This document shows, in pieces, positions 1 to 9,348 of a stretch of 64,000 nucleotides of DNA. Each line of letters opens with the position of its first letter. Position 1 is the stretch's first letter. A program made the translations under genes and the position numbers. The DNA lies in assembly GCA_958296005.1 (NCBI GenBank), contig CATQHQ010000002.1, positions 1,733,501-1,797,500 on the forward strand, given 5' to 3'. This DNA is from Longimicrobiales bacterium. GTDB taxonomy: Bacteria > Gemmatimonadota > Gemmatimonadetes > Longimicrobiales > Gaopeijiaceae. The notes beneath the pieces were generated by a model. It had not been told where the DNA came from. It was given only the letters and a program-made list of their open reading frames with translations, and did not search any database.

Positions 1-1
1 G

Positions 2-1147
2 GACACCCACGCCCACATGTGGAACCTGTGGGGTCTCCACTGGGCGCAGCCGTGGATCTACCAGGCCAACCTGGCCTACGGGGTCACGACCACCCGGGAC
101 CCCCAGACCGCCACCACCGACGTGCTCTCCTACGAGGACATGGTCCGGGCCGGAAAGATGGTCGGCCCCCGCGTCTACCACACGGGACCCGGCGTCTTCT
201 CCGGCGACTTCGTGCGGAGCTACGAGCACGCCCTGGACGTGCTGCGCAAGTACAGCGACTACTACGACACGAAGACGTTCAAGATGTACATGTCGGGCAA
301 CCGGCGGCAGCGGCAGTGGCTGATCATGGCGGCGCGGGAGCTGGGGCTGATGCCCACCACCGAGGGCGGTCTCGACTACCGCCTGAACATGACCCACGCC
401 ATGGACGGCTACCCGGGGATCGAGCACTCGATGCCGATCGTGCCGGCGTACGACGACGTGGTGCAGCTCTTCGCGACTTCGGGCACGGTCAACTCGCCGA
501 CGTTGCTGGTGTCGTACGGCGGACCGTGGGCGGAGAACTACTTCTACACCAGCGAAGACATCTTCGGGGACGAGAAGCTGACCCACTTCACCCCGAAGCG
601 CGAGCTGGACACGAAGGCGCGCCGGCTCCAGACCACCGGGCCGGGACGGGGCGGCTGGTTCATGGACGAGGAGTACGCCTTCAGGAAGCACTCGGGGTGG
701 CTGGCGCAGCTGGTGGAGGGCGGCGGCAAGACCGGGGTGGGAAGCCACGGGCAGCTTCAGGGCCTGGGCTATCACTGGGAGCTGTGGGCGCTCCAGAGCG
801 GTGGCATGGACGAGCACGACGCGCTCCGGGCCGCCACGATCATGGGTGCCGAGGCGATCGGGCTGGGCAGGGACCTGGGCTCGGTGGAGGCGGGCAAGCT
901 CGCCGACTTGGTGATCCTCGACGCGAACCCGCTCGACGACATCCGCAACACGAACACCGTGGACAAGGTGATGATGAACGGAAGGCTCTACGACGGCGAC
1001 ACGCTGGACGAGCTGTGGCCGAGACAGCGCCCCGCGCCGACGGCACCATGGCGGACCACAGCGCCCGACGTGAACGCCGGGATCCGACAGGCGGGCGACC
1101 CCGAAGCGGGCGACTCCGAGGCCGGCAACCCGGGAGAAGGCCGATGA
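2..1147 (+). CDS. amidohydrolase family protein, C-terminal part (cut by window edge)
   Basis: This is the last 381 residues of a metal-dependent amidohydrolase; the 5' end lies outside the window. The reading frame opens directly on the metal-binding D-T-H-x-H motif that follows strand 1 of the TIM barrel. Further conserved stretches are KMYMSGN, TEGG, the DGYPGIEH region and [14 protein letters not shown]. The C-terminus contains the usual composite-domain ending (GKLADLVILDANPLDD). It closely resembles the C-terminal domain of the next gene, so the two are tandem paralogues, and their stop and start overlap (ATGA), which implies translational coupling. The missing N-terminus probably carries a TolB-like propeller as in the neighbour. 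The substrate cannot be told; imidazolonepropionase-like and peptidase-like members exist in this superfamily. Confidence 0.9.
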   Translation, partial: DTHAHMWNLWGLHWAQPWIYQANLAYGVTTTRDPQTATTDVLSYEDMVRAGKMVGPRVYHTGPGVFSGDFVRSYEHALDVLRKYSDYYDTKTFKMYMSGNRRQRQWLIMAARELGLMPTTEGGLDYRLNMTHAMDGYPGIEHSMPIVPAYDDVVQLFATSGTVNSPTLLVSYGGPWAENYFYTSEDIFGDEKLTHFTPKRELDTKARRLQTTGPGRGGWFMDEEYAFRKHSGWLAQLVEGGGKTGVGSHGQLQGLGYHWELWALQSGGMDEHDALRAATIMGAEAIGLGRDLGSVEAGKLADLVILDANPLDDIRNTNTVDKVMMNGRLYDGDTLDELWPRQRPAPTAPWRTTAPDVNAGIRQAGDPEAGDSEAGNPGEGR

Positions 1148-4100
1148 GGGCCCCGGCGAGGAGGTCCCGGACGGCGTTCCTGCTGGCCTTGCTGGCGGTC
1201 CCGACGTTGCCGTCGCTCGTCCCTGCGACGGCCGAGGCGCAAGGGCCGCCTGGGATGCCCCCTGGAGGGCGGGGCCGTGAAGACCCCCTGCCCCTCGCCA
1301 GCGCGCGCACGGCCAAGTTCACGGCCACCGAGGGCACGTGGATATCCCTGGACGTCAGCCCCGACGGGCAGACGATCGTCTTCGATCTGCTCGGCGACCT
1401 GTACACCATGCCCGTGGAAGGCGGGAAGGCGTCGCCGCTGCTCACCGGGATGGCGTACGAGGTCCAGCCCCGCTTCAGCCCCGACGGCGAGTCGGTTGTC
1501 TTCGTCTCCGACCGGAGCGGAAGCGACGCGATCTGGACGATGCGCTTGGACAAGACCGACACGACCCGGGTGGCCGGGGGCGGCAACAGCCTCTTCCTCT
1601 CGCCCGAGTGGACGCCGGACGGCGACTACGTCCTGGCCAGCAGCACCAGCGGCCTCGGCGGCTCCGCCAAGCTGGCGATGTACCATGTGAAGCGAGGCTC
1701 GGCGCTCTCGCTGCCCGGCACCCCCGTCAACCTCAAGATGGTGGGCGCGGCAGTAAGCCCGGACGGACGACACGTCTGGTACGCCGGCGGCTTCGGCGAC
1801 TGGCAGTACAACGCCACCTTGCCGCGCTACCAGCTGTACCGGTACGACCGCGATACCGGCACCCACGACCTGATGACCACCCGGTACGGCTCCGCCATGC
1901 GCCCGGCGGTCTCTCCCGACGGCCGCTGGCTCGTCTACGCCACTCGCTACAACGCCGACACGGGGCTGCGGAAGCGCGACTTGGAGACCGGCGACGAGGA
2001 GTGGCTGGCCTATCCGGTGCAGCGGGACGAACAGGAGTCCCGGGCGCCGCTGGACCTCCTGCCCGGCTACTCCTTCCTCCCCGACGGCTCGGCGATCGTC
2101 GTCTCCTACGGCGGCAAGATCTGGAACGTCCCCATGGACGGCAGCGACGCCTCCGAGGTCCCCTTCGAGGTCGAGGTGGAGCTGGGGATCGGCCCCGAGG
2201 TGAAGTTCGCTTACCAGATCGACACCACCGCCGCCGTGACGGCCAGCCAGATCCGCTCGCCGGCGGCAGCACCCAGCGGAGACCGGATCGCCTTTACGGC
2301 GTTCGACCGCCTCTGGGTGAAGAAGCTGCCCGACGGCGAGGCCCGCCGGCTGACTGACGCGGACGTGGGCGAGTTCCACCCCAAGTGGTCCCCCGACGGC
2401 CAGTGGATCGCCTACGCGACGTGGGACGACACGGACGGCGGCCACGTCATGAAGGCGCCGGCCGACGGCGGCGAGCCGGTGCGGCTGACGGCCACCGCGG
2501 CTCTGTACTACAACGTCGCCTGGTCTCCCGACGGGGCGCGGATCGTGGCGACCCGGGGCGCGGCGCGAGAGCTGAAGGAAGCGACCGGGATCTTCTTCGG
2601 TCCGATGGGCGCCGAGTTCGTCTGGGTTCCGGCGTCCGGCGCGGCACCTGCGGAGGCGGAGGTGATCTCGCCGACGGGAAGCCGGGACGTCGCCCACTTC
2701 GCGGCAGACGAGCCCGACCGCATCTACGCCTACAGCCCCTTCGAGGGACTCGTGTCGTTCCGCTGGGACGGGACCGACGTAGAGCGCCACTTGGTCGTGC
2801 GAGGCCGGCAAGGACTGCGGGGGATCGGCAGTCCGCACCAGGAGTGGGAGTTCCTGCCCCGTCGCGTCTTCCCTTGGCGGTTGAGCCCCGATCCGACGGA
2901 GCCGTCGGCGGGCGGCGTCGACCCTGCCGAGCCCGGCGGCGGGCCGGCCCCAGCCGGGCTGGTGGTTATCTCTCCCCAAGGCGACCGGGCGTTCGTCCAG
3001 TTCGGACGGGACATCTACGTCGTGGACATGGCGGAGGTGGGCGCACAGCCGCCCAACATCATGCTCATGAACCTGGCGATGTCGCCGGTGCCGATCCGCA
3101 AGCTCACCGACGTAGGCGGCGAGTTCCCTTCCTGGGCGGCCGACGGGAGCGCGCTCCACTGGTCGATGGGGAACGTCCTCTTCACCTACGACCTGGACCA
3201 CGTTGAGGCCGAGGAGGCGGAGGAAGAGGAGACCGCCCACGCGCGGGCGCTGCTGCGAGCTCAGGCTGCGGCCATCGCGGACACGCTGAAGGAGAAGCGG
3301 GCGGAGGCCGACAGCATCAAGGGAGAGGACGAGGAGGTTCCCGAGGAGCTGGAGGACGAGATCCGCAGGCTCCAAGCCGACTCGGTGCAGGTCGTGGCCG
3401 ACTCGTTGGCGGCGCGGGCCGACTCCATCCGCGACGCGGCGGCGGAAGTGGCCGCCAAGGCTGAAGCCGTGCGGGGCGGCGACGACGAGGTTCTGGCCGA
3501 CACCACCGAGACCTACGAGGCCGCCGAGCGGAAGATCGAAGTGACGATGCCAAGGGACGTGCCCCGGGGGACGGTGGCGCTTCGCGGAGGCCGGATCGTG
3601 ACGATGGCGGAGATGCCCGACGACACTACCGGCGCCCCCCACGTGATCGAGAACGGCGTGGTGGTGGTCACCGACAACCGGATCGTGGCCGTGGGCGCGG
3701 CGGACTCGGTGGAGGTGCCGGACAGCGCCGTCGTCATCGACGTCACGGGCAAGACCTTGGTGCCTGGGTTCGTGGACACCCATTACCACGCCCAGTGGCT
3801 TGTGCCGGAGATTCATCCCCAGGAGGTGTGGCAGTACTTGGCCACCCTGTCCTACGGCGTCACCACGACCCGGGACCCGCAGACCGCCACGACCGACATC
3901 CTCGGGTACACGGACCGCGTGCGGACCGGAGGGATGACGGGACCCCGCATCTACTCCACGGGACCGGGCGTCTTCCTAAGCGAGAACATCCGGGACGCGG
4001 ACCACGCCAAGTCGATCCTTCGGCGCTACTCCCAGTACTACGACACCAAGACGCTGAAGATGTACATGACTGGGAACCGGCAGCAGCGCCAATGGATCAT

Positions 4101-4881
4101 CCAGGCGGCGAAGGAGCTGGAACTCATGCCGACGACGGAAGGAGGGCTGGACTTCAAGATCGACATGACCCACGCCATCGACGGCTACCCGGGGATCGAA
4201 CACAACCTGCCGATCGCGCCGATCTACTCCGACGTGGTGGAGTTGTTCAAGGAATCGGAGACCACCAACTCGCCCACCCTGCTCGTATCGTACGGCGGGC
4301 CGTTCGGCGAGAACTGGTTCTACGCCACCGAGAACGTCCACGACGACCCGAAGCTGAACGTCTTCGTGCCCCACGGCAACATCGACGCCCGAGCGCGGCG
4401 GCGCGGCCCCGGCGGCGGCGGCAGTCCCGGCCAGGCAGGCTGGTTCCTGGAAGAGGAGCACGTCTTCCCGCGCCACGGCGAGTTCGTGAAGAAGATGCTG
4501 GAAGGCGACGCGCGCATGGGCGTGGGCAGCCACGGGCAGTTGCAGGGGCTGGGCTACCACTGGGAGATGTGGGCCATGGGGTCGGGAGGCGCGACCAGCT
4601 ACGACATCCTGCGCGCCGCCACGATCCTTGGCGCAGAAGCGATCGGCTTCGGCGAGCAGCTGGGCAGCATCGAGGAAGGCAAGTTCGCCGACATCGTGGT
4701 GCTCGACTCGAACCCGCTGGACGACCTCCGCAATACCGTGGAGATCCGCTACGTCATGAAGGACGGCCGCCTCTACGACGGCACGACTCTGGACGAAGTG
4801 TACCCGGAGCAGCGACCCCTGGAGCGGGCGCGTCCCGCCGAAGAGGACCCGGCCAACACCGCGGCGGGCATCCGGCGGTAG
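1144..4881 (+). CDS. secreted TolB-propeller/amidohydrolase fusion protein
   Basis: The product is 1245 residues. The start ATG overlaps the stop of the upstream paralogue (ATGA) and opens a clear Sec signal peptide (RRSRTAFLLALLAVPTLPSL, then a cut near AEAQ). Residues about 40-680 are WD40/PD40-type repeats with recurrent SPDG motifs, a TolB-like beta-propeller. Residues about 684-800 form an Ala/Glu-rich, charged, probably helical linker. The C-terminal amidohydrolase domain begins with the metal ligands H880 and H882 (DTHYH) and keeps the [12 protein letters not shown] and GSHGQ motifs. It ends in a composite domain. An exported, metal-dependent hydrolase acting on peptide-like or cyclic amide substrates is the family expectation; the substrate is unknown. 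Its 3' third is the source of three or more relic copies inside the downstream array. Confidence 0.93.
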   Translation: MRAPARRSRTAFLLALLAVPTLPSLVPATAEAQGPPGMPPGGRGREDPLPLASARTAKFTATEGTWISLDVSPDGQTIVFDLLGDLYTMPVEGGKASPLLTGMAYEVQPRFSPDGESVVFVSDRSGSDAIWTMRLDKTDTTRVAGGGNSLFLSPEWTPDGDYVLASSTSGLGGSAKLAMYHVKRGSALSLPGTPVNLKMVGAAVSPDGRHVWYAGGFGDWQYNATLPRYQLYRYDRDTGTHDLMTTRYGSAMRPAVSPDGRWLVYATRYNADTGLRKRDLETGDEEWLAYPVQRDEQESRAPLDLLPGYSFLPDGSAIVVSYGGKIWNVPMDGSDASEVPFEVEVELGIGPEVKFAYQIDTTAAVTASQIRSPAAAPSGDRIAFTAFDRLWVKKLPDGEARRLTDADVGEFHPKWSPDGQWIAYATWDDTDGGHVMKAPADGGEPVRLTATAALYYNVAWSPDGARIVATRGAARELKEATGIFFGPMGAEFVWVPASGAAPAEAEVISPTGSRDVAHFAADEPDRIYAYSPFEGLVSFRWDGTDVERHLVVRGRQGLRGIGSPHQEWEFLPRRVFPWRLSPDPTEPSAGGVDPAEPGGGPAPAGLVVISPQGDRAFVQFGRDIYVVDMAEVGAQPPNIMLMNLAMSPVPIRKLTDVGGEFPSWAADGSALHWSMGNVLFTYDLDHVEAEEAEEEETAHARALLRAQAAAIADTLKEKRAEADSIKGEDEEVPEELEDEIRRLQADSVQVVADSLAARADSIRDAAAEVAAKAEAVRGGDDEVLADTTETYEAAERKIEVTMPRDVPRGTVALRGGRIVTMAEMPDDTTGAPHVIENGVVVVTDNRIVAVGAADSVEVPDSAVVIDVTGKTLVPGFVDTHYHAQWLVPEIHPQEVWQYLATLSYGVTTTRDPQTATTDILGYTDRVRTGGMTGPRIYSTGPGVFLSENIRDADHAKSILRRYSQYYDTKTLKMYMTGNRQQRQWIIQAAKELELMPTTEGGLDFKIDMTHAIDGYPGIEHNLPIAPIYSDVVELFKESETTNSPTLLVSYGGPFGENWFYATENVHDDPKLNVFVPHGNIDARARRRGPGGGGSPGQAGWFLEEEHVFPRHGEFVKKMLEGDARMGVGSHGQLQGLGYHWEMWAMGSGGATSYDILRAATILGAEAIGFGEQLGSIEEGKFADIVVLDSNPLDDLRNTVEIRYVMKDGRLYDGTTLDEVYPEQRPLERARPAEEDPANTAAGIRR

Positions 4882-4894
4882 GAGGGGATTGAAG

Positions 4895-4930
4895 CCGTCC
4901 GGGGGCACGCTCCCCGGACGCCCCGGACGG
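4895..4930 (+). terminator. GC-rich hairpin after the amidohydrolase gene
   Basis: A 10-bp perfect inverted repeat (CCGTCCGGGG / CCCCGGACGG) lies 13 bases after the stop codon, with an alternative 9-bp stem nested inside it. No T-tract follows, so it is either a Rho-assisted or an atypical terminator, or a 3' stabilising stem. The same element is repeated at 15449-15484. Confidence 0.45.
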
Positions 4931-5053
4931 CTCGGGTCCCCCTTACCCACAGTTGGGATGAGAAGGTGTTTCGCGAGAGCCGGACGGCGGAGAGCGGCGC
5001 GGAGGTTGCAGTTTGCGGGATGTGAGTTGGAAGGGCCGTCGGAACGCTCCGCC

Positions 5054-5080
5054 TTGCCGCAGTGCCAGTCGCCATATAGT
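5054..5080 (+). promoter_or_regulatory. possible promoter upstream of LRR copy 1
   Basis: TTGCCG and TATAGT are separated by 15 bases, shorter than ideal. The block recurs before copy 2 (10357-10383) with the TATAGT intact, and before copy 3 in a weaker form (TGTAGT). Conservation next to the AAAGGAG ribosome binding site at 5129-5135 is the main support. Confidence 0.25.
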
Positions 5081-5141
5081 ATCGGTCAAAATCGGCGGCT
5101 GGGCAGTTGCCGCATCGAGTCTAGTAGCAAAGGAGAAGTTG

Positions 5142-5315
5142 CAGTGGTTCGACCAGCCAGCGCCTGCGACAAGGGTGAGGACGTTCGTGTCAACGGACTC
5201 GGTGGTCACGGCGTCGCCGGGGACCGTCATATGAGTGGGCGAATGCGTGGACCCGGTGGAGGGAAAGTCGGACACGGACAACAACTGCTCGGGGGTGCTC
5301 AAGCTTGCGATTTCC
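5142..5315 (+). pseudogene. CARDB-type domain relic before LRR copy 1
   Basis: In the frame beginning [13 protein letters not shown] this stretch reads as the last strands of a CARDB-like adhesion domain: [13 protein letters not shown], then [18 protein letters not shown] and a final strand. A TGA interrupts it at 5232-5234; the equivalent base triplet before copy 3 is TGG, so the stop is a secondary nonsense change. It overlaps, in another frame, the proposed N-terminal extension of LRR copy 1. The assignment rests on pattern recall of the SDTxNNCS signature only. Confidence 0.4.
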
Positions 5316-8300
5316 GCGATCGGGGGTCTTCGGGCGGCAGGGGCGCCGATCGCACAACGGCCCCGCGGACCGGACTCTGGAGTGCCGACGGTGTTCTTAG
5401 GGCTGCGCTGGGACGCGCGGCGGCCGCATGTGCCTTCGGGCTGGCGGCGACGGCGGCGTGCAGCGACGAGTTGACCGAGCCTCCGGTCGAAGCGGCCCCG
5501 GCGGCGGCCGACGGCTTCGCGACGACCGCTGGCGACCGCGCCGCGCTGGTGGCTCTGTACGAAGCGACGGACGGTCCGAACTGGGACGACAACCGGAACT
5601 GGCTGACCGACGCGCCGCTGTACGCGTGGGAGGGAGTCTGGACGGACGCAAGCGGCCGCGTCCAAAAGCTGAACCTGTCGTGGAACGGCCTGGCGGGCGA
5701 GATCCCGCCCGAACTGGGCGACTTGGCCAACCTGGAGGTGCTGCGGCTGGACGGCAACGACCTGACGGGCGAGATCCCGCCCAAACTGGGCGACTTGGCC
5801 AACCTGGAACGGCTGGACCTGGACGGCAACGACCTGACGGGCGAGATCCCGCCCAAACTGGGCGACTTGGCCAACCTGGAGCTGCTGTCCCTGTCCGGCA
5901 TCGGCCTGACGGGCGATATCCCGCCCAAACTGGGCGACTTGGCCAACCTGAGGAGTCTGTACCTGTCCAGAAACGGCCTGACGGGCGAGATCCCGCCCGA
6001 ACTGGGCGACTTGGCCAGCCTGGATCTGCTGGGCCTGTCCGGCAACGACCTGACGGGCGATATCCCGCCCAAACTGGGCGACTTGGCCAACCTGGAACGG
6101 CTGGACCTGTCCGACAACGACCTGACGGGCAAGATCCCGCCCAAACTGGGCGACTTGGCCAACCTGGAACGGCTGGACCTGTCCGACAACGACCTGACAG
6201 GTATGATCCCGTCTGCGTTCAGCGATCTGCCAAACCTGAGGAGCTTTAAGTGGGCTGGGAACGCTGGCTTGTGTGCACCGGGCACACGGCAATTCATCGT
6301 CTTTGCCGAGAGCCTTACCGAGAGCCTTTTCGGACAGGTAGGGCCGTTCTGCCACGAGGCCGACGCCGCCGTGCTCCAGTCCGTCTACCATTCAACTCGA
6401 GGTGCCGCCTGGGCATCGTCCGACGGCTGGCTTCAGCCAGGGCCCTTGGCCGACTGGTACGGGGTAGAGACGGATTCTATCTCTGGTCGCGTCTCCGGAC
6501 TGGACTTGAGCCAAAACAGCCTGTCGGGCGAACTGCTGGGAAACTTGGCGTCGCTGGACTTGCTCCGAGAGTTGCGGCTCGACGGAAACGGCCAACTCGG
6601 CGGTCGCCTTCGGTCGCGAATGACCGACTTGCCGTTGCGGATTCTCTCATACGACGGCACGAATCTGTGCACTCCGGCCAGTCCCGCGTTCCGCACGTGG
6701 TTGCGTTCGATCCCGTCGCATACCGGCACGGGCACCGAGTGCCCGCCGCTGACGGACCGCGACGTGCTGGAGATCTTGTTTGAATCAACAGGGGGCCGAT
6801 CGTGGGCCAACCACGACAACTGGCTGACCGACGCGCCGCTGGAGGAGTGGGCCGGAGTCCAGACGGACGCAAGCGGCCACGTCAATTGGCTGAGCCTGGG
6901 CTTCAACGGCCTGACGGGCGAGATACCGCCCGAACTGGGCAAATTGGCCAACCTGGAGTATCTGTCCCTATTCAACAACGACCTGCCGGGCGAGATACCG
7001 GCCGAGCTGGGCAAATTGGCCAACCTGCATACGCTGGTCCTGTGGCACAACGGTCTGACGGGCGAGATACCGGCCGAGCTGGGCAAATTGGCCAACCTGG
7101 AGTGGCTGAACCTGGGAGGCAACGGCCTGACGAGCGAGATACCGGCCGAGCTGGGCAAATTGGCCAACCTGGAGGAGCTGGACCTGTCCAGCAACGACCT
7201 GACGGGCGAGATACCGGCCGAGCTGGGCAAATTGGCCAACCTGGAGGAGCTGGACCTGTCCGGCAACGACCTGACGGGCGAGATACCGGCCGAGCTGGGC
7301 AAATTGGCCAACCTGGGGGAGGAGCTGGACCTGTCCAGCAACGACCTGACGGGCGAGATACCGGCCGAGCTGGGCAAATTGGCCAACCTGCTGGTTCTGG
7401 AGCTGAACGACAACGGCCTGACGGGCGAGATACCGGCCGAGCTGGGCAACTTGGCCAGTCTGTATAGGCTGGACCTGGGCAACAACCCAGACCTGTTTGG
7501 GCCATTGCCGTTGGCGAACCTCGTCAAGTTGCGGGTACTCGCCTTGGACGGCACGGGAATCTGCCTTCCGTACGATTCCGCCACCCGGCTGTGGCTGAGG
7601 TCGAAGTGGAGGCAGTACGTTCCCGTATGCAAGGTGCAGGCGGGAACGGCCACGGCGACGGCGTACATCGTGCAGGCGGTGCAGTCGGCAGATTCTGTGC
7701 CGCTGGTCGCGGATAGGCCGGGGCTGCTGCGCGTGTTCGTGGCTGCACCCGATGCGGGCGGCGCGCCCATCCCGTCGGGGTTGGCGACGTTCTACCAGCG
7801 CGATGGGTCCACGCACAGCGTTCGGGTCTCGCCGGGGGACGGAGCGATACCGGCCGTGGCCGAGATCGCAGAAACCAGTCTCTCGTTGTCGGCGAACGCC
7901 GAGGTTCCGGGAGACGTCCTACGGCCGGGTGTGGAGATGGTTGTGGAGCTCGACCCGGAAGGCACGCTCGACCCGGCGCTGGGGATTCCACGGCGCATTC
8001 CCGCGGCAGGGCGGACGGCGCTGGACGTGTACGACATGCCGGCGTTCAACATGACGGTGGTGCCGTTCTTGTTGGAATCCGAGCCTGATTCGTCGATTCT
8101 GGACGTGACGAATGGAATGACGGCGGAAGATTGGCTCTTCACGGCGACCCGGAGGCTGCTGCCCGTGGGGCCCATGAGCGTGACGGTTCACGAACCCGTT
8201 TGGACCTCTACTAGCGATGCATCTGCTCTGTTGCGCCAGACCAAAGCGATTCGGGTCATGGAGGGCGGAGCAGGCTACTACATGGGCACACTCCCCAACC

Positions 8301-9112
8301 CGACCGGAGGACTAGCAGGAGCAACCAACGTTCGCGGCAAGGTCTCGTTTTCTACCCCAGACCGGAGAATCATCGCGCACGTAATCGGCCACAACATGAA
8401 TCTTCTGCACGCTCCCTGCGGTACAACGGATGATCTTGATCCGGAGTATCCGCACGCCAGGGGGGTTGCTGGCGCATGGGGCTGGGATCGGCGCTTGGTG
8501 CTCCCGACGGTTTCCGACGTAATGGGCAACTGCGCCGTCAACTACGGGATCAGCGACTACCACTTCGCAAACGCGTTGCGGTGGCGCCTGGGCGACGAGG
8601 CGGGAGTCGGGGCCTATTACGCAGGTCCGCCCATGCGGGCGCTGCTGCTTTACGGCGGCGTCGGCACCGACGGTGCGCCGTTCTTGAACCCGGCGTTCGT
8701 GTTCGACGGCAGGCCGTCGCTCCTGGACGGGGCCGGCGCATGGCGGATCGTGGGCGAGGCCGGAGACGGTCGCGTGCTCTTCTCCCAGCGCTTCGAGATG
8801 GCGGAAACGGCCGACGGCGACGGCCGCTCGTCGTTCGCGCTTGCGCTTGCAGCGGACTCGGAGTGGGCGGACGCTCTGTCGCGAATCGTGTTGACGGGCC
8901 CTGACGGCTCCGTGGCCATGAGCGTGGGCGACGGCCCGGCGGCGGCTCTGTTGCGGGACCCGGCCACGGGAAGAGTGCGCGGCATTCTGCGCAACTGGGG
9001 CGAGTCGACGGTACCAGGGGCGCAGCCAGACGCCGGGCGGACGCTGCCGGAACGGGGGCTGGAAGTCCAGGTGAGTTCCGGCATCCCCCGGTCCGACGCT
9101 TGGCGTCGCTGA
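5144..9112 (+). CDS. LRR-metallopeptidase-like protein, array copy 1 (catalytic Glu replaced by Val)
   Basis: From the GTG chosen here the product has 1322 residues. The GTG has a strong AAAGGAG eight bases upstream, but it places the lipobox (AATAAC) at Cys106, too deep for a normal signal peptide; an unrecognised start nearer the hydrophobic segment is possible. After the lipobox come an LRR N-cap ([11 protein letters not shown]), about 8 repeats of [20 protein letters not shown], a spacer with two more N-caps, about 8 more repeats, and a Cys-containing LRR C-cap. A beta-rich region then leads to the metzincin-like domain: HVIGHNMNLLH at about 8378, where HExxH should be, so Glu has become Val; the Met-turn is DVMGNC. 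One LRR carries a one-residue insertion (LGEELDL). Probably a surface pseudoprotease that binds protein ligands; this is inference. Confidence 0.85.
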   Translation: MVRPASACDKGEDVRVNGLGGHGVAGDRHMSGRMRGPGGGKVGHGQQLLGGAQACDFRDRGSSGGRGADRTTAPRTGLWSADGVLRAALGRAAAACAFGLAATAACSDELTEPPVEAAPAAADGFATTAGDRAALVALYEATDGPNWDDNRNWLTDAPLYAWEGVWTDASGRVQKLNLSWNGLAGEIPPELGDLANLEVLRLDGNDLTGEIPPKLGDLANLERLDLDGNDLTGEIPPKLGDLANLELLSLSGIGLTGDIPPKLGDLANLRSLYLSRNGLTGEIPPELGDLASLDLLGLSGNDLTGDIPPKLGDLANLERLDLSDNDLTGKIPPKLGDLANLERLDLSDNDLTGMIPSAFSDLPNLRSFKWAGNAGLCAPGTRQFIVFAESLTESLFGQVGPFCHEADAAVLQSVYHSTRGAAWASSDGWLQPGPLADWYGVETDSISGRVSGLDLSQNSLSGELLGNLASLDLLRELRLDGNGQLGGRLRSRMTDLPLRILSYDGTNLCTPASPAFRTWLRSIPSHTGTGTECPPLTDRDVLEILFESTGGRSWANHDNWLTDAPLEEWAGVQTDASGHVNWLSLGFNGLTGEIPPELGKLANLEYLSLFNNDLPGEIPAELGKLANLHTLVLWHNGLTGEIPAELGKLANLEWLNLGGNGLTSEIPAELGKLANLEELDLSSNDLTGEIPAELGKLANLEELDLSGNDLTGEIPAELGKLANLGEELDLSSNDLTGEIPAELGKLANLLVLELNDNGLTGEIPAELGNLASLYRLDLGNNPDLFGPLPLANLVKLRVLALDGTGICLPYDSATRLWLRSKWRQYVPVCKVQAGTATATAYIVQAVQSADSVPLVADRPGLLRVFVAAPDAGGAPIPSGLATFYQRDGSTHSVRVSPGDGAIPAVAEIAETSLSLSANAEVPGDVLRPGVEMVVELDPEGTLDPALGIPRRIPAAGRTALDVYDMPAFNMTVVPFLLESEPDSSILDVTNGMTAEDWLFTATRRLLPVGPMSVTVHEPVWTSTSDASALLRQTKAIRVMEGGAGYYMGTLPNPTGGLAGATNVRGKVSFSTPDRRIIAHVIGHNMNLLHAPCGTTDDLDPEYPHARGVAGAWGWDRRLVLPTVSDVMGNCAVNYGISDYHFANALRWRLGDEAGVGAYYAGPPMRALLLYGGVGTDGAPFLNPAFVFDGRPSLLDGAGAWRIVGEAGDGRVLFSQRFEMAETADGDGRSSFALALAADSEWADALSRIVLTGPDGSVAMSVGDGPAAALLRDPATGRVRGILRNWGESTVPGAQPDAGRTLPERGLEVQVSSGIPRSDAWRR

Positions 9113-9131
9113 TCCTGCGGCGCTCCTCTGC

Positions 9132-9348
9132 CTACGCCTCCCGCAGAGCCTTAGCCAGCTCCTGCAACTGAACCTCCACCGCGGCGGCGTCTCCGAAGGC
9201 GGGGTGCGCACTCCGCATCTCATCCACCACTAGGTCGCTCAGCTCCCGGCCCGACGCCCGCCACTCGCTCGCGCACCATTCCATATCCCGGTTGTAGCCC
9301 GTCGGCAGCCCCTTCAACACGGCGAGCATCCCAGCGACGTTGCCCACC
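9132..9348 (-). pseudogene. argH 3'-end relic (spacer 1/2)
   Basis: The minus strand encodes the ArgH C-terminus with large internal deletions: [20 protein letters not shown] joins almost directly to SGRELSDLVVDEMRSAHPAF and the end VQLQELAKALREA. The intact gene at 32901-34280 has about 90 further residues between and around these blocks. The relic sits in the same orientation relative to the preceding LRR gene as argH does relative to copy 6. It has no start and no catalytic region. Confidence 0.88.

Noticed and set aside
988..3816. 942-residue open frame on the minus strand opposite the amidohydrolase
   Set aside because: Its composition (His/Val/Arg-rich, no hydrophobic core pattern) is that of a shadow of high-GC coding DNA, and the plus strand holds a clear enzyme.
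5235..5474. Separate small gene encoding [18 protein letters not shown] before LRR copy 1
   Set aside because: No ribosome site, and equivalent segments in other spacers are truncated or frameshifted, so it is better seen as a domain relic.
5680..6250. CRISPR-like regular DNA repeats within the LRR genes
   Set aside because: The period is 72 bases in coding frame and translates to LRR units; there are no constant repeats with unique spacers.
5299..7816. Minus-strand frames with regular repeats such as [13 protein letters not shown] opposite the LRR genes
   Set aside because: The regularity is the reverse-complement reading of the 72-bp LRR repeats; the same shadows occur opposite all six copies.
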